Positions 61,695 through 64,000 of a stretch of 64,000 nucleotides of DNA are shown here, in pieces. Below the pieces are notes generated by a model. The model saw nothing but the letters and a program-made list of their open reading frames with translations. It did no database searches and was not told the DNA's origin. Position numbers and translations under genes: made by a program. The first letter of the stretch is position 1, and each line of letters starts with the position of its first letter. The DNA is from Mycobacterium sp. E1747 (GTDB lineage: Bacteria; Actinomycetota; Actinomycetes; Mycobacteriales; Mycobacteriaceae): contig NZ_LZJI01000183.1 in the NCBI RefSeq assembly GCF_001667775.1, positions 62,001-126,000 of the forward strand, given 5' to 3'.

Positions 61695-61716
61695 CGGGGA
61701 GAAACGGGTGGGGACC

Positions 61717-62220
61717 ATGTACACGCTGAGACGGATCCGAACATGTGCGGCGCTGATTGCGGTGGCAATCACCTGGGCGATCACGTTCGGCGTCAAGGCC
61801 CACGCCGAAGGCGGCACCACAGTGGTGCTGGACAACTATTTGCGGCGCTGCGATTTCAGCCGCGTCGGCGTAGCCCCGAAGGTGCCTAGCCCGATGCTGG
61901 GCACCGGCTCGGCGGTGATCCGTACCACCGGATCGAAAGCGGTCGCCGAGGTGCACCTGTACGACGAACCTGAGCCCGGCACCCACTTCGAGGTCGGGCT
62001 GATCCAGATGCCCCGGCCGTCGTCGGGCACCTGCGGGCCGGGTGACCCCGGCACCGCTTTCTCCGGCATGGATACCGATGCGGCGGGCACTGGGACAGCC
62101 ACCGTGCAGGACACCATTCGGCCCGGCACGACCGGGGTTTGGGTGATTATCGAGCGCCCCAACGCTAACTCGCAGAATCCGGCGGAGTTCTACACATCGG
62201 AGTTCGTCGCACCGGTATAA
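61717..62220 (+). CDS. Secreted protein of unknown function under a CRP site
   Basis: The 167-residue protein has a Sec signal peptide (RTCAALIAVAITWAITFGVKAHAEG) cleaved near the AHA-E site, and a beta-rich mature part with two Cys (RRCDFS and SGTCGPG). The C-terminus EFYTSEFVAPV may close a beta-sheet. I do not recognise the family. The ATG at 61717 has a GGTGGGG ribosome site; a GTG at 61708 is possible. It takes the place of Rv3796 in the M. tuberculosis order. Confidence 0.7.
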   Translation: MYTLRRIRTCAALIAVAITWAITFGVKAHAEGGTTVVLDNYLRRCDFSRVGVAPKVPSPMLGTGSAVIRTTGSKAVAEVHLYDEPEPGTHFEVGLIQMPRPSSGTCGPGDPGTAFSGMDTDAAGTGTATVQDTIRPGTTGVWVIIERPNANSQNPAEFYTSEFVAPV

Positions 62221-62327
62221 CGCCCCTTTGGGAGAGGGCAGTGCCTTAAGTCCCTATCTCGACGCCGCGGTCGAGTGCTCCGATAAAGGGGTCGCCGCGT
62301 GACCGGCGTCGGATGAAAGGTACGGCA

Positions 62328-62786
62328 ATGAACGCTTCCCAATCGTCGACACGCTTTTTCTGCCGCGTGCTCGGCCCCTTCCTCGTCGTCGTCGACGTGA
62401 CTGCGGTGGCGCGCGCCTCCGACATGCAGTCGCTGCTGTCGCAGTTCGAGGCGAATTCGATGTGGACCTTCGTGACCGGTGCCTTCATCTTGCTGCTCGG
62501 CCTGAGCATCGTCGCGGCGCATCAAAACTGGCGCGGCGCCGCGGCGGTCACCGTTTCGCTGCTCGGCTGGCTGATCGTGCTGCGCGGGTTGCTGCTGGTG
62601 GCCTTTCCCAGGTTCTTCGCCACGTTGGCCAACGACATGATCGGCGCCCAGGGCTGGTGGATCACGCTGTGTGTCGTCTTCGCCCTGATCGGCCTGTACC
62701 TGACCTACGTCGGTTGGGCGCCGGCGCCGGCGAGCCCGACGTCACGGGCGGCGGCGGTCAAGCCGGACGTGTCGCGAGCCGCGTGA
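62328..62786 (+). CDS. Small membrane protein of unknown function
   Basis: The 152-residue protein has four likely transmembrane helices: LGPFLVVVDVTAVA, MWTFVTGAFILLLGLSIVAA, a central LLGWLIVLRGLLLVAF and WWITLCVVFALIGLYLTYVG. It ends in a short Pro/Ala tail. I do not recognise the family with confidence. The ATG at 62328 has GAAAGG at good distance. It overlaps the FHA-domain gene by 4 nt (GTGA), so the two are coupled. Confidence 0.7.
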   Translation: MNASQSSTRFFCRVLGPFLVVVDVTAVARASDMQSLLSQFEANSMWTFVTGAFILLLGLSIVAAHQNWRGAAAVTVSLLGWLIVLRGLLLVAFPRFFATLANDMIGAQGWWITLCVVFALIGLYLTYVGWAPAPASPTSRAAAVKPDVSRAA

Positions 62787-63229
62787 GCGACACGGGGTCC
62801 ACGCCGCACCGGCCAACCCGGCGCGAAGACTTCCAGGACCGCACCGGCGCCATCGGCAGCGCCATGCCCGCCGAGCTCGAAGCCCCGGCGACCGCCGCCG
62901 ACGCCGCGATCGAGCACACCTCGGCGTTGCGACCGGGCTCGGCATTGCTTGTGGTCGAGCGCGGCCCCAACGCCGGTTCCCGCTTTGACCTGAGCGCAGA
63001 AGTGGTTTCCGCGGGCCGCCATCCCGACAGCGACATCTATCTCGACGACATCACCGTCAGCCGCCGGCACGCCGAATTCCGAAGCGTCGGCGGCCAATTC
63101 CGCATCGTCGATGTGGGCAGCATGAATCAGACCTACGTCAACCGACAGCCTGTCGATTCGGCGGTGCTGGCCAACGGCGACGAAATCCAAATCGGCAGGG
63201 TCCGTCTGGTTTTCCTCACCAACGCGTAG
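62783..63229 (+). CDS. GarA-like FHA-domain protein
   Basis: The 148-residue protein closely resembles GarA (Rv1827), the FHA regulator of 2-oxoglutarate and glutamate metabolism: ERGPNAGSRFDL, SAGRHPDSDIYLDD, SRRHAEFR, then PVDSAVLANGDEIQIG. Two features differ. The N-terminal ETTS kinase site of GarA is absent, and the usual GSxNGTYVN reads GSMNQTYVN. It may bind phospho-targets but not be switched by PknB/PknG in the same way. The start GTG overlaps the membrane-protein gene, which suggests the two work together. Confidence 0.83.
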   Translation: MSDTGSTPHRPTRREDFQDRTGAIGSAMPAELEAPATAADAAIEHTSALRPGSALLVVERGPNAGSRFDLSAEVVSAGRHPDSDIYLDDITVSRRHAEFRSVGGQFRIVDVGSMNQTYVNRQPVDSAVLANGDEIQIGRVRLVFLTNA

Positions 63230-63232
63230 CGT
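63227..63232 (+). promoter_or_regulatory. -10 element of fadE35
   Basis: TAGCGT lies 7 nt before the ATG at 63240 and contains the stop codon of the FHA gene. Confidence 0.5.
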
Positions 63233-63239
63233 CTCAACC

Positions 63240-64000
63240 ATGAGCGACTATGCCGCAGAGGCGGTAGACAGGCTGCCCTTCTCCACCGAAGAGAAGGCGC
63301 AGCGCTACCGGACCGAGAACTACCGGGGGGCCGTCGGCCTCAACTGGTACCTCACCGACCCCACCCTGCAGTTCACCATGGCGTACTACCTGCAGCCGGA
63401 GGAACTGACCGTCGTGGAGCCGCATCTGGTGCGCATGGGCGAGCTGATGGGCGGCCCGGTCGCGCGATGGGCGGAGGAGACCGACCACAACCCGCCCCGG
63501 CTGGAACGCTACGACCGGTGGGGGCACGACGTCAGCCAGGTGGTCATGCCGGCCTCCTTCGCCGAGTCCAAACGCGCGGTCCTGGACGCCCAGCAGGCGC
63601 TGCGCACCGACGCCCGCGCCGCCAAGGTGAGCTCGGGACTGGGCCTGTTCGCGTCGAACTACCTGCTCAACCAGGCCGACATCGGGATGGGCTGCGCGCT
63701 GGGCACCGGCGGCGGCATGGTCACCTCGCTGGTGGCCGCCTACGCGCCGGCCGACGTGCGCGAGCACGTGCTGGCCAAGTTCGCCTCCGGCGAGTGGGCC
63801 GGGGAGACGGCGCAACTGTTAACCGAACGCACCGGCGGCTCGGACCTGGGCGCGCTGGAGACGACGGCGACCCGCGCCGGGGACACCTGGATCCTCAACG
63901 GATTCAAGTGGTTTGCCTCCAACTGCGCCGGTGAGGCCTTCGTCGTACTGGCCAAGCCGGAGGGCGCGCCCGACTCGACACGCGGCGTCGCCAACTTCCT
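63240..64000 (+). CDS. fadE35: Acyl-CoA dehydrogenase FadE35 (3' end outside window)
   Basis: The N-terminal 253 residues are visible. The protein is an AidB-like acyl-CoA dehydrogenase: a helical N-domain with MAYYLQPEELTVVEPHL, then GETAQLLTERTGGSDLG, where the flavin and substrate contacts occur, and LNGFKWFASNCAGEAFVVLAKP. The QLLTERTGGSD string replaces the M(T/S)EP of ordinary ACADs, as in AidB. It likely acts on an acyl-CoA. Equivalent to Rv3797. The ATG at 63240 is leaderless by position. Confidence 0.88.
   Translation, partial: MSDYAAEAVDRLPFSTEEKAQRYRTENYRGAVGLNWYLTDPTLQFTMAYYLQPEELTVVEPHLVRMGELMGGPVARWAEETDHNPPRLERYDRWGHDVSQVVMPASFAESKRAVLDAQQALRTDARAAKVSSGLGLFASNYLLNQADIGMGCALGTGGGMVTSLVAAYAPADVREHVLAKFASGEWAGETAQLLTERTGGSDLGALETTATRAGDTWILNGFKWFASNCAGEAFVVLAKPEGAPDSTRGVANF

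Overview
The window is a contiguous stretch of a high-GC actinobacterial chromosome, almost certainly a slow-growing Mycobacterium and most plausibly a member of the M. avium complex. The reasons are the gene order, which follows the M. tuberculosis Rv3752c-Rv3797 block almost gene for gene, the lpqH, tcrXY, dprE1/E2, aftA and embCAB genes, the frequent leaderless starts, and a DprE1 that carries Ala where M. tuberculosis has the benzothiazinone-reactive Cys387. The species call is inference, not a search result.

Layout. 1-2.8 kb: the end of an uncharacterised lipoprotein gene, an intact IS481-like element and tRNA-Ser(CGA), with a 15-bp copy of the tRNA 3' end on the far side of the IS. 2.8-9.4 kb: tadA with its partner gene, tyrA, the proXVWZ osmoprotectant transporter with a glycolipid-binding-domain gene at its end, and a small membrane protein. 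9.4-16.8 kb: lipid-catabolism genes, including a five-gene operon of an APH-type kinase, SDR, acyl-CoA dehydrogenase, TetR regulator and MDR reductase that looks like a split version of the ACAD10/ACAD11 kinase-dehydrogenase system. 16.8-26.1 kb: alkyl sulfatase, lpqH, the TcrXY two-component system with 46-bp repeats at its gene junction, small membrane proteins, methyltransferases and a third APH-type kinase. 26.16-28.96 kb: a two-gene islet (DUF1611 plus ornithine/alanine-racemase-like protein) bounded by 32-bp direct repeats that copy the 3' end of tRNA-Arg(ACG). 28.9-37.3 kb: tRNA genes, hisC2, echA21, lipE, a Balon/Rv2629-type ribosome-hibernation homologue, an oxidoreductase and a cysteine-desulfurase-like protein. 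37.4-42.5 kb: polyprenyl-phosphomannose gene, the proteasome activator Bpa, and the galactan genes wzt, glfT1 and wzm. 42.5-45.6 kb: DUF732, a QueD-like protein, an NfeD-like protein with flotillin, and a GreA-like factor. 45.6-61.6 kb: the arabinan block (gtrA-like, dprE1, dprE2, aftA, embC, embA, embB), interrupted between embC and embA by a three-gene ArsR cassette. 61.6-64 kb: a secreted protein under a near-ideal CRP site, a membrane protein, a GarA-like FHA protein and the start of fadE35.

How it works together. The 37-61 kb part builds and exports the arabinogalactan core: GlfT1 starts the galactan, Wzm/Wzt export it, DprE1/DprE2 make decaprenyl-phosphoarabinose, AftA primes the arabinan and EmbA/B/C extend it. 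The 9-25 kb part is largely lipid and small-molecule catabolism. The tRNA genes act as landing sites, and the two places where the layout departs from the M. tuberculosis order beside a tRNA both carry a copy of that tRNA's 3' end. Many genes lack a Shine-Dalgarno sequence and instead have a TANNNT hexamer 7-9 nt upstream of the start codon, which I used to settle several starts.
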